Part shown: piece by piece, positions 55,504 to 63,194 of the stretch | How the letters are laid out: every line of letters starts with the position of its first letter | Position numbering within the stretch: the first letter of the stretch is position 1 | NCBI RefSeq assembly: GCF_034092375.1 | Contig: NZ_CP139302.1 | Span: forward strand, 62,001-126,000 | DNA length: 64,000 nt | Origin: Prochlorococcus sp. MIT 1300 | GTDB taxonomy: Bacteria > Cyanobacteriota > Cyanobacteriia > PCC-6307 > Cyanobiaceae | Direction of reading: 5' to 3' | Notes under the pieces: model-generated | The model's input: the letters and a program-made list of their open reading frames with translations, nothing else | Databases searched by the model: none | What the model was told of the DNA's origin: nothing | Position numbers and translations under genes: made by a program

Positions 55504-56792
55504 GGCTTTTCTTTTGTCGGCCTTGCAATGAGAATGAAACCCATCTCAGGTTGAAGTAACGGAAAAATTCTTTTTTGCAAAGCCTCTCCAGACCATTCAT
55601 TGATTTGTTTAAGGGGCTCTAACAAAGCTTGATGGCGATTCCAAAGAGATTGATTTCCAGAAATTGCAGCAACTTGGCTAGGTGCCTCTAGGTTGAAGCA
55701 GAGCCCATTTCTTACTAGTTGGGTGGCTCTTAGCAATTCTTTCTCTTCAAGAGATGATTCGAGGGCTTTTTTAAGAATAAGTGTAATCTCCTTCTCAAGT
55801 TCTTCCAAATGGTTCTCCATTAAGCATGCTTCAAGTACAACAAGGCTGCCTTGCTCTAAAACAGTTATATCCATGTCTATCGATTCAACTATTTGTAGGT
55901 CTTCTCTTAAATGTTGAACTAGCCGACTTCTTCTGCCTTCGGCCAATAGGGAAGTGGCAATATCTGCACCCATAATCATTTCCTGATTATTTGCAGCTGG
56001 CATGGGCCAAGCTATTAGCAATCTTGAAGACTCGAGTCTGGGAATAAATATTTCTTGTCTCCCTTTCCTAAATGTTAGATTTCTTGGATTTTTTTGATCA
56101 GCATTATCTTCCTTTTGACTGGAAAGAGTACTTAGAGGACTATTTGAGATTAGCTCCTTAATATTATGAGGAATAGATCCAGCTATTGAAAGACAAATAT
56201 TTGGGCCAACATAGTGATTCTGGTGAAAGCTTCTCATTTGTTTTGGATTACTTTTTATAAGACTTTCTCTTTGTCCAAGGATTGCTCTCCCGTACGGGTG
56301 ATTTGGCCAACAACTTTGAAGTAGTTTTTGGATTACTTGCTCGTCAGGTTGGTCTCTATATTGAGCAATCTCTTCTAGAACGACTTCTCTTTCGATTGAA
56401 TAAGCATTTTCATTTAGTTGAGGTTTCAGGACAAGGTTTAGTAGAAGTTCTAATGCCTTAACTGCACCATCAGGAGGTACAAGTACGTAAAAATGAACAT
56501 CATCAAAGCCAGTAGCGGCATTACTGCTCCCACCAAGTGCTTCGATTGCAAAATCAAATTCTCCAGCAGCCAGATTTTGACTGCCCTTGAACACCATGTG
56601 CTCAAGGAAATGAGCTAGGCCTTCCTCTCCAGGAAGCTCTTTTGCGCTTCCTGCTTTGCACCACAGGTCTAGACATGTCAAAGGGGCGTCTGGCATTGAA
56701 GCGAGAACGCAGGTAGTACCGTTTGAAAGTGACCACTCTTGTAGGTTTGGTCCTTGGATGGATCTTGCCAGAGGTTTTTGGAAAAGGTCCAT
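55500..56792 (-). CDS. Zinc protease of the M16 (insulinase/PqqL) family
   Basis: A 430-aa active M16 subunit. The inverted zinc motif HFLEHMVFKGSQNLAAGEFD has HxxEH with the third ligand Glu downstream in IEREVVLEEIAQYRD. The fold signature SNAATGFDDVHFYVLV and the C-terminal half are as in processing peptidases. It precedes the degenerate partner gene on the minus strand. The substrate is unknown. Its start is 19 bp from the divergent pcyA start I chose. Confidence 0.93.
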   Translation of the reverse strand: MDLFQKPLARSIQGPNLQEWSLSNGTTCVLASMPDAPLTCLDLWCKAGSAKELPGEEGLAHFLEHMVFKGSQNLAAGEFDFAIEALGGSSNAATGFDDVHFYVLVPPDGAVKALELLLNLVLKPQLNENAYSIEREVVLEEIAQYRDQPDEQVIQKLLQSCWPNHPYGRAILGQRESLIKSNPKQMRSFHQNHYVGPNICLSIAGSIPHNIKELISNSPLSTLSSQKEDNADQKNPRNLTFRKGRQEIFIPRLESSRLLIAWPMPAANNQEMIMGADIATSLLAEGRRSRLVQHLREDLQIVESIDMDITVLEQGSLVVLEACLMENHLEELEKEITLILKKALESSLEEKELLRATQLVRNGLCFNLEAPSQVAAISGNQSLWNRHQALLEPLKQINEWSGEALQKRIFPLLQPEMGFILIARPTKEKP

Positions 56793-56811
56793 TCTGATCC
56801 CTGTTGCAAGC

Positions 56812-57561
56812 GTGTTGGCTTCTTCTGAAATCAGTTGCGATGGATTTCACCCTTTCTTGGCATCCATGGCTAAGAGGATCAAACTTCGCAGGGACACGTT
56901 TCCTGAGCTATTACCAATAGATTTACCTACTGAGTTTAAAGATGTTTCAGGTACCCTTGATGGTGAGGAATTGATCATATTTAATGAGGTTCATTGCTGT
57001 CTGGGTCTTCGTAAACTGCATCTTGAAATGGCCAAGATGGGTTCCGGGCTTCAAATTTTGCATTGCGTCTTTTTCCCAGAGCCAAGTTTTGATTTGCCAA
57101 TTTTTGGAGTTGATCTAGTCGCAGGACCTTCTGGAATATCTGCTGCAATTGTTGACCTTTCTCCTGTAGGCGCAAAATTACCGGGCGAGATCAGAGTGGC
57201 TCTGGAATCACTAAGAGTGCCTTCGTTCAAGAATGTGAGGCAGTTGCCTTCGTGGGGATCAATTTTTTCAAGCTTTGTTTGTTTTATTAGACCTTCTTCT
57301 CCTAAAGAGGAGGATTCGTTTTTGGCCGTTGTGGACAGTTATTTGTTCATACTCAGGTCTGCTCTGGTTAAGACTGCTGCAGATTCAGTTGATGATGCAT
57401 CTACTATTCAGCGGCATAAGGGTCAGCTTCTGTATTGCCTTCAACAGAAACGCAACGACAAAACCAGAAGTGTTCTTGCAAACGCTTTCAATCCTCTATG
57501 GGCGGATCGCTATATAGAACGAATTTTGTTCGACAACCCACCTCCTTTAAAGAAACACTGA
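56812..57561 (+). CDS. pcyA: Phycocyanobilin:ferredoxin oxidoreductase
   Basis: A 249-aa bilin reductase that makes phycocyanobilin from biliverdin with ferredoxin. The family is recognised by LHLEMAKMGSGLQILHCVFF, LPIFGVDLVAGPSGISAAIV, LPSWGSIFSSFVCFIRPSS and RNDKTRSVLANAFNPLWADR. The key Asp (in FGVD) and His (in KLHLE) are present. The position of the third key residue, Glu of IENRC in other cyanobacteria, appears to be Phe (LIIFNEVHCC). The start is uncertain: GTG 56812 or TTG 56815 give the usual length, while ATG 56866 would cut into the conserved HPFLASM. Confidence 0.88.
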   Translation: MLASSEISCDGFHPFLASMAKRIKLRRDTFPELLPIDLPTEFKDVSGTLDGEELIIFNEVHCCLGLRKLHLEMAKMGSGLQILHCVFFPEPSFDLPIFGVDLVAGPSGISAAIVDLSPVGAKLPGEIRVALESLRVPSFKNVRQLPSWGSIFSSFVCFIRPSSPKEEDSFLAVVDSYLFILRSALVKTAADSVDDASTIQRHKGQLLYCLQQKRNDKTRSVLANAFNPLWADRYIERILFDNPPPLKKH

Positions 57562-57569
57562 ACATTTCT

Positions 57570-58463
57570 GTGCGCTCGCTTATTCCCTTATTGAGCTTTA
57601 TGGCCCCTATGGTCCTTTCTAGTTGTGTATTGGGTCCCGAAGCAAATAGAAGTGCTAACGAAACTGAAATAGTTGAGCCTCTTCCACTGACGGCTGTCGC
57701 TGCACTCGGGAGGTTGGAGCCAGCTGGAGAGGTACGCCGACTGGCCGCACCAGTTAGTGGTTTTGGTGGAACTCCTCGAGTTGCTGTTTTAAATGTTCAA
57801 GAAGGTGATGAGGTTAAGAAAGGGCAAACACTTGCTGTTTTTGACAACAGGCCTCAAATCCTCGCGGATTTGGCTGGTATTCGCGCACGTTTGAGAACTA
57901 TTGAGATTGAGATTCTTATGAAGGAACGTGAGGTAAGTCGGTATGAATTGTCTGCTCAACAAGGAGGCACACCATTAGTTGTATTTGAATCAAAGCAAGA
58001 TGAATTAATTAAGTTAGAAGGTAAGAGACAAGAGTCTTTCGCAAAGTTAACTGGTTTAGAGGCAGATTTGGCTGATAGTGAATTAAAAACACCTATAGAT
58101 GGTGTTGTACTTAGAATCCATACCCGAGCGGGAGAGAGACCAGGTATTAATGGTGTTCTAGAAGTTGGAGCAAATAAAACAATGGAAGCATTAATTGAGG
58201 TGTATGAGTCAGACGTAAACAGGGTTAAATTTGGTCAGGAAGTAACTATGATTAGTGAAAATGGAGGCTTTAAAGGCATCCTCAAAGGCCGCGTAGAAAG
58301 GATTAGTCCACAAGTACGTCAAAGGAATGTTTTGTCTACTGATCCGACTGGAGATGCAGATGCAAGAATTGTTGAAGTTCGTGTAAGCCTTGACCCTTCA
58401 TCATCAGCTTTAGTTACTCATCTCACAGGTATGAAGGTAATAGCTCGCTTTAAGCCATCGTGA
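57570..58463 (+). CDS. DevB-like periplasmic adaptor (HlyD family) lipoprotein
   Basis: A 297-aa membrane-fusion protein. From GTG 57570 the N-terminus has a hydrophobic segment ending MVLSSC, a lipobox-like signal. The barrel-sandwich lobes are visible (AALGRLEPAGEVRRLAAPVSG; LNVQEGDEVKKGQTLAVFDN), and the second lobe is ELKTPIDGVVLRIHTRAGERPG. A helical hairpin lies between them. In cyanobacteria DevB links the DevCA transporter to a TolC-like channel. A longer frame from 57435 overlaps pcyA and is not used. GTGA overlap with the next gene. Confidence 0.88.
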   Translation: MRSLIPLLSFMAPMVLSSCVLGPEANRSANETEIVEPLPLTAVAALGRLEPAGEVRRLAAPVSGFGGTPRVAVLNVQEGDEVKKGQTLAVFDNRPQILADLAGIRARLRTIEIEILMKEREVSRYELSAQQGGTPLVVFESKQDELIKLEGKRQESFAKLTGLEADLADSELKTPIDGVVLRIHTRAGERPGINGVLEVGANKTMEALIEVYESDVNRVKFGQEVTMISENGGFKGILKGRVERISPQVRQRNVLSTDPTGDADARIVEVRVSLDPSSSALVTHLTGMKVIARFKPS

Positions 58464-59632
58464 AGTTTGGTTTTTTGCAAAGACGAAGAATTCCTCTCGC
58501 TTGGCTTTTACTTACTAGGCAGCCCTTAAGGCTTTTGGTCGCTTTGGCTGGAATTAGCTTTGCAGGAATATTGATGTTTATGCAGTTGGGATTTAGAGAC
58601 GGACTTTTTGATGCAAGTGTAACTGTTCACCGCTTATTTGATGCTGACTTAGTTCTAATGAGTCCTAGGTCCATGAGCTCAATAAGTATGAGTGGTTTTC
58701 CGAGAAGAAGGCTTGTGCAAGCCATGGCTCATGATGATGTTGTAGGTATAACTCCTGTTAATTGGAATTTTCTTCTTTGGCGTAACCCAGAAACTTTGTC
58801 AACACGATCTCTTTTAGCACTAGGTTTTGAGCCGGATGATCCTTTGTTTATTGATCCGAACCTTGCCTTGAAAGCAAGGACTCTTACTAACCCAGGAAGA
58901 GTCCTTTTTGATGAGCTTTCAAGGCAGGAGTTCGGGCCAGTAGCTGATTGGTTTCGTCGAGGCAAGATTGTTGAGACTGAGTTGGCAGGTAAAAGAGTTC
59001 GAGTGTCTGGCTTGGTCAAATTGGGACCTTCTTTTGGTGCTGATGGAAATGTATTGACTAGTCGAGAGACTTTTCTTCAATTATTGCCAACTACACCACC
59101 AGGAAGTATTGAACTTGGCTTAGTCAGGCTAAGAAAAGGAACAGACCCAGAGAGTGTTGCGCAAACTCTTAAAGCAAGTTTGCCTGAAGATGTAAGTGTG
59201 TTTACTCGTCAAGCTTTTATTGAATTTGAGAAAAATTATTGGAGGACTAGTACATCAATTGGGTTTATTTTTAGCTTGGGGGCTGCTATGGGTTTTGTTG
59301 TTGGCTCTGTAATCGTTTATCAGATTTTATATTCTGACGTAAGTGATCATTTGCCAGAGTATGCCACCCTTATGGCTATGGGCTATCAATTAAAAACTTT
59401 ATTAGGAGTGGTTGCTAGAGAAGGGGTTTTGTTAGCAATTATGGGGTATGTCCCTGCATATGCTGCTGGACAAGGATTGTATGCATTAGTAAGAAGCTCG
59501 ACTAAGCTTCCAGTTGCGATGGATTTCTCTAGGGCAACATTGGTATTCCTTTTAATATTAATTATGTGTATGTGTTCTGCAATGCTTGCTATGCGTAGGT
59601 TAATAGATGCAGACCCTGCAGAGATTTTCTAG
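58460..59632 (+). CDS. DevC-like ABC exporter permease
   Basis: A 390-aa membrane protein with an N-terminal helix (LRLLVALAGISFAGILMFMQLGFRDGLFDASV), a large extracytoplasmic domain to about residue 260, and three C-terminal helices (GFIFSLGAAMGFVVGSVIVYQILYSD and LIMCMCSAMLAMRRL). This MacB/FtsX-like layout is typical of DevC. In filamentous cyanobacteria DevBCA exports heterocyst glycolipids; in picocyanobacteria the cargo is unknown. The GTG start overlaps the DevB-like stop. Confidence 0.9.
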   Translation: MKFGFLQRRRIPLAWLLLTRQPLRLLVALAGISFAGILMFMQLGFRDGLFDASVTVHRLFDADLVLMSPRSMSSISMSGFPRRRLVQAMAHDDVVGITPVNWNFLLWRNPETLSTRSLLALGFEPDDPLFIDPNLALKARTLTNPGRVLFDELSRQEFGPVADWFRRGKIVETELAGKRVRVSGLVKLGPSFGADGNVLTSRETFLQLLPTTPPGSIELGLVRLRKGTDPESVAQTLKASLPEDVSVFTRQAFIEFEKNYWRTSTSIGFIFSLGAAMGFVVGSVIVYQILYSDVSDHLPEYATLMAMGYQLKTLLGVVAREGVLLAIMGYVPAYAAGQGLYALVRSSTKLPVAMDFSRATLVFLLILIMCMCSAMLAMRRLIDADPAEIF

Positions 59633-59665
59633 GTAGTTGAGCTAATTTTCTATTTGTTTTTTAAC

Positions 59666-60367
59666 ATGCAATTTATAGAGAAAGGTAGTCACCCCTTTGT
59701 TGAGATAACTGACTTATGTCACTGGTTCGGCAAGGGAGAAATGAAACGTCAAGTGCTTCAATCGTTGAGCTTGGAGGTGGCGCCAGGGGAGGTCGTATTA
59801 CTTACTGGACCTTCTGGCTGTGGTAAGACAACACTTTTGACTTTGATAGGAGCATTGCGAAAAGTCCAAAAAGGGAAACTTTTTGTTTTAGGTAAAGATG
59901 TACGAGGTCTTGGACGTAGAGGGCGTCAAGGCTTAAGGAGAAATATTGGCATGATTTTTCAGGGTCATAATCTTTTGCGATGTTTGACTGCAGAGCAAAA
60001 TGTCCAAATGGGCGCAGACTTACTTAAGGGCTTTAGCTACAGAGCAAGACGAGATCAGGCTCGTGAATGGTTGAGAGTGGTTGGTTTGGAAGACCAGTTA
60101 AATAAGCTCCCTCATGATCTTTCCGGAGGGCAGAAGCAAAGGGTAGCGATCGCAAGGGCATTAGCAGCGCGTCCAAAGCTCCTTTTGGCAGATGAACCTA
60201 CCGCCGCTTTGGATAGTGTTACGGGAAGAGAAGTGGTTGATTTGTTGAAAAAACTAGCTAAAGAACAAGGCTCTGCAGTGCTTATGGTCACCCATGACCC
60301 CAGGATCCAAGGGGTTGCTGATAGGTTGTTAAAAATGGAAGATGGTCGACTTGCCTCCACTTTTTAG
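59666..60367 (+). CDS. DevA-like ABC exporter ATPase
   Basis: A 233-aa ATPase. Walker A is LLTGPSGCGKTTLLTLIGAL, the Q-loop is NIGMIFQGHNLL, the signature is DLSGGQKQRVAIARALA, Walker B is LLLADEPTAALD and the switch His is in VMVTHDPR. It is of the LolD/MacB type and the DevA family. I start at ATG 59666; a TTG at 59654 is four codons earlier. The operon order DevB-DevC-DevA is as in other cyanobacteria. Confidence 0.94.
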   Translation: MQFIEKGSHPFVEITDLCHWFGKGEMKRQVLQSLSLEVAPGEVVLLTGPSGCGKTTLLTLIGALRKVQKGKLFVLGKDVRGLGRRGRQGLRRNIGMIFQGHNLLRCLTAEQNVQMGADLLKGFSYRARRDQAREWLRVVGLEDQLNKLPHDLSGGQKQRVAIARALAARPKLLLADEPTAALDSVTGREVVDLLKKLAKEQGSAVLMVTHDPRIQGVADRLLKMEDGRLASTF

Positions 60368-60408
60368 TAAGTTGGTTGAACCTCTTTAAAAACTCCGACT
60401 AAACAATC

Positions 60409-60564
60409 ATGGCTAAGCGAAGAAATCTGAAGAAAGAGAAACAAGAGCGCAATCGTGCCTATGCACGCAAATTTAAGAAGAGAAAGCTTCGCAATGATGG
60501 AAGGGGTGAGGGTGCTGGAAATGGAGTAACAGGTACTGCAAATAATGGTGGAGCTGCTGACTGA
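60409..60564 (+). CDS. Small basic protein (51 aa)
   Basis: Too short for routine ORF calling and read by hand. It opens MAKRRNLKKEKQERNRAYAR, continues KFKKRKLRNDG, and ends in a Gly/Asn-rich tail with TGTANNGGAAD. The first 30 residues are a strongly basic helix, which suggests RNA or ribosome binding by analogy only. A hairpin follows 11 bp after the stop. Codon use matches neighbouring genes. Confidence 0.65.
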   Translation: MAKRRNLKKEKQERNRAYARKFKKRKLRNDGRGEGAGNGVTGTANNGGAAD

Positions 60565-60574
60565 TTGTCGATCT

Positions 60575-60607
60575 GAGAGAAGTCTGTTTATTTTATAGAC
60601 TTCTTTC
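60575..60607 (+). terminator. Hairpin after the 51-aa gene
   Basis: Bases 60575-60585 pair with 60597-60607 (11 bp, one G-T), enclosing an 11-base AT loop. The strand is rich in T on the right arm, but no separate T-tract follows, so terminator activity is only probable. It lies 11 bp after the small gene's stop. Confidence 0.5.
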
Positions 60608-60661
60608 TAGAAGCCCTTTAGGGTCATAATCTGTCTTTCACAGGATCTGTGCCCTCCAAGG

Positions 60662-61615
60662 ATGTTTATAAGCGTCGTTATACCTACTTACAATCGGTTG
60701 CCTATCCTTAAGAAGTGTCTTTATGCCTTGGAGCATCAGAGATCTCATGCAGAGATAGAAAATTACGAAATTATTGTTGTAGATGATGGTTCAAGCGATG
60801 GAACGCAAGAGTGGTTAAGAAGTTGTTCAGAGAATTTTCCTCATCTTCGTCTTTTTCAACAGGAGCATTCAGGCCCAGCTCAAGGTCGAAATCGTGGCGT
60901 TGACCAAGCATCAGGTGATGTAATTGTTTTTATTGATAGTGATTTGGTTGTGACAAGTTCTTTTCTAGAATTCCATGCGCTGGCCCTTAAGCAAAGTTGG
61001 AAGCTCAACGGAAATCGTAATTGCTTTACCTATGGATCAGTAATTAATACCTCTAACTTTCAATCTCCTACTTCTGAACCTTATAAATTGAATGATCTTT
61101 CATGGGCTTATTTTGCAACTGGAAATGTTGCTATCTGCAAGAAATTATTAATTCGCTCTGGCCTTTTCGATACAACATTTAGCCTTTATGGTTGGGAAGA
61201 TTTGGAACTTGGTGAACGGTTGCGGAAAATGGGGGTAAAGCTAGTACGTTGTCCCAAAGCTGTCGGATATCATTGGCATCCTCCATTAAGTCTTGAACAG
61301 ATTCCTGGCTTGATAAGAGTCGAACTTGAAAGAGCTAAAATGGGACTTATTTTTTATCGAAAACACCCCACTTTTAGAGTTCGTTTCATTATTCAGTTCA
61401 CCTGGCTACATTTTTGCCTTTGGGAATTACTCACTCTTTTTGGCTTGATAAATGAAAGGAGTCTTAGACCCTTACTTGCCTTTTTGATCAGAAGAGGTAG
61501 GCCAGGACTTGCCATGGAGCTTTTGCGACTCCCTTTAAACAGGATTTGTGTCCGTCAGATCTTTAGGGAAGCATCACTACTAAGGATGCGTAGAGTCGAT
61601 AATTTGATAAATTAA
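60662..61615 (+). CDS. Family 2 glycosyltransferase
   Basis: A 317-aa GT-A fold enzyme. The nucleotide-sugar site is visible as FISVVIPTYNRLPILKKCL, IIVVDDGSSDGTQEW and VIVFIDSDLVVTS, in which the DSD supplies metal ligands. The acceptor-side motif GWEDLELGERLRKMG is typical of the C-terminal part. A hydrophobic C-terminal region (FIIQFTWLHFCLWELLTLFG) suggests membrane association. Donor and acceptor are unknown. No other polysaccharide genes are adjacent. Confidence 0.9.
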   Translation: MFISVVIPTYNRLPILKKCLYALEHQRSHAEIENYEIIVVDDGSSDGTQEWLRSCSENFPHLRLFQQEHSGPAQGRNRGVDQASGDVIVFIDSDLVVTSSFLEFHALALKQSWKLNGNRNCFTYGSVINTSNFQSPTSEPYKLNDLSWAYFATGNVAICKKLLIRSGLFDTTFSLYGWEDLELGERLRKMGVKLVRCPKAVGYHWHPPLSLEQIPGLIRVELERAKMGLIFYRKHPTFRVRFIIQFTWLHFCLWELLTLFGLINERSLRPLLAFLIRRGRPGLAMELLRLPLNRICVRQIFREASLLRMRRVDNLIN

Positions 61616-61735
61616 GACGTTCTCTTAAATTCCGCACACCTGTCTGTTTCGGGTGATGTTGGCAAAGGTAAGCCAATCTTGGTTTATCTCATAACATCCC
61701 TGTCAGGTGGAGGCGAACCCGAAACCCCAAAATTT
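61616..61735 (+). promoter_or_regulatory. rpsB leader region
   Basis: The 120 bp before rpsB contain CACC...GGTG pairing near 61640 and the GC-rich block TGTCAGGTGGAGGCGAACCC ending about 15 bases before the ATG. The block looks more constrained than its AT-rich surroundings. Leader RNAs that control rpsB are known in bacteria; that this is one is an inference from composition. Confidence 0.4.
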
Positions 61736-62452
61736 ATGGCTGTTGTCACTCTCTCCGAGATGATGGAGGCTGGTGCTCACTTTGGGCATCAGACCAGAAG
61801 ATGGAACCCAAAGATGTCTCGTTACATCTATTGCGCACGCAATGGAGTTCACATCATTGATCTTGTTAAGACTGCTGTTTGCATGAACAGCGCTTACAAG
61901 TGGACTCGATCTGCTGCTCGTAGCGGAAAGAGATTTTTGTTTGTTGGAACTAAAAAGCAGGCTTCTGAAGTTGTTGCAATTGAGGCATCTCGTTGTGGAG
62001 CCTCCTACGTAAACCAGCGCTGGTTAGGTGGCATGCTTACTAATTGGTCAACTATGAAGGCTCGGATTGACCGTTTAAAAGACCTAGAAAGGATGGAATC
62101 CAGTGGCGCTATTGCTATGCGCCCTAAGAAAGAAGCCGCTGTTCTTCGAAGAGAACTAGAGAGACTCCAAAAATATCTCGGTGGCTTGAAAGGAATGCGA
62201 CGTCTTCCTGATGTTGTGGTCTTGGTTGATCAGCGTCGTGAGACAAATGCAGTCTTAGAAGCTCGCAAGTTGGACATCCCTCTTATTTCCATGTTGGATA
62301 CCAACTGTGATCCCGATCTTTGCGAAGTTCCTATCCCTTGTAATGATGATGCAGTTCGCTCTGTTCAACTTGTTCTGGGCAGATTAGCTGACGCAATTAA
62401 TGAAGGGCGCCATGGATCTAATGATCAACGCGGTCATGGAAGTGACAATTAA
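61736..62452 (+). CDS. rpsB: 30S ribosomal protein S2
   Basis: A 238-aa protein of the small subunit. It opens [19 protein letters not shown], followed by [47 protein letters not shown] and [21 protein letters not shown] use ATG 61736; the frame extends upstream to 61679 without family support. It precedes tsf, the usual pairing, with a hairpin-plus-T-tract between them. Confidence 0.97.
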   Translation: MAVVTLSEMMEAGAHFGHQTRRWNPKMSRYIYCARNGVHIIDLVKTAVCMNSAYKWTRSAARSGKRFLFVGTKKQASEVVAIEASRCGASYVNQRWLGGMLTNWSTMKARIDRLKDLERMESSGAIAMRPKKEAAVLRRELERLQKYLGGLKGMRRLPDVVVLVDQRRETNAVLEARKLDIPLISMLDTNCDPDLCEVPIPCNDDAVRSVQLVLGRLADAINEGRHGSNDQRGHGSDN

Positions 62453-62477
62453 GTTTGCTTCTGTAATTAACCTCTCT

Positions 62478-62506
62478 GCTCTGGCATCTATTTAGCCGAG
62501 CTTTTT
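62478..62506 (+). terminator. Hairpin plus T-tract between rpsB and tsf
   Basis: GCTCTGGC (62478-62485) pairs with GCCGAGC (62495-62501), with one bulged T, and five T residues follow (62502-62506). It has the intrinsic terminator form and probably reduces rpsB read-through into tsf, or marks the end of the rpsB transcript. Confidence 0.65.
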
Positions 62507-62535
62507 CTCTTAAATCCTTTTAACTCAAATTAAAA

Positions 62536-63192
62536 ATGGCCGAAGTATCAGCCAAGCTTGTCAAAGAACTGCGTGACAAAACAGGCGCAGGAATGATGGA
62601 TTGCAAAAAAGCCCTAGGTGAAACTGGTGGTGATGCAACCAAAGCCGTGGAGTGGTTAAGACAGAAAGGCATTGCAAGTGCAGAAAAGAAATCAGGGCGG
62701 ATTGCTGCCGAAGGAGCTGTTGGCAGTTATATCCATACTGGTGCACGGGTGGGGGTGCTTTTAGAACTAAATTGTGAAACAGATTTTGTTGCCCGAGGAG
62801 AACTGTTCCAAGGCCTGCTGAGAGATATATCAATGCAGGTCGCTGCATGCCCGAATGTTGAATACGTCTCTACTGACCAGATTCCGAATGAAGTGGTTGA
62901 AAAAGAGAAGTCTATTGAAATGGGGAGAGATGATTTGTCCGGCAAACCTGATCAGATGAAGGTAAAAATTGTTGAAGGAAGGATTGCTAAGAGATTGAAA
63001 GAACTTGCATTAATGGAACAACCTTTTATTCGGGATGGTTCAATGTCAGTTGCGGAACTTGTGAAACAAGTTGCAGGTCAGATAGGAGAGAACATTCAAG
63101 TTCGTCGTTTCACTCGATATACCTTGGGAGAAGGAATTGAAATTGAGAAAGTTGACTTCGCTACTGAAGTAGCTTCTATGACAGCAGCCTGA
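62536..63192 (+). CDS. tsf: Translation elongation factor Ts
   Basis: A 218-aa nucleotide-exchange factor for EF-Tu. The N-terminal UBA-like domain has [20 protein letters not shown], followed by [24 protein letters not shown] and the core [16 protein letters not shown]. The C-terminus has [18 protein letters not shown] and [18 protein letters not shown]. This is the short cyanobacterial/plastid form. The downstream gene begins three bases after its stop. Confidence 0.97.
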   Translation: MAEVSAKLVKELRDKTGAGMMDCKKALGETGGDATKAVEWLRQKGIASAEKKSGRIAAEGAVGSYIHTGARVGVLLELNCETDFVARGELFQGLLRDISMQVAACPNVEYVSTDQIPNEVVEKEKSIEMGRDDLSGKPDQMKVKIVEGRIAKRLKELALMEQPFIRDGSMSVAELVKQVAGQIGENIQVRRFTRYTLGEGIEIEKVDFATEVASMTAA

Positions 63193-63194
63193 TT

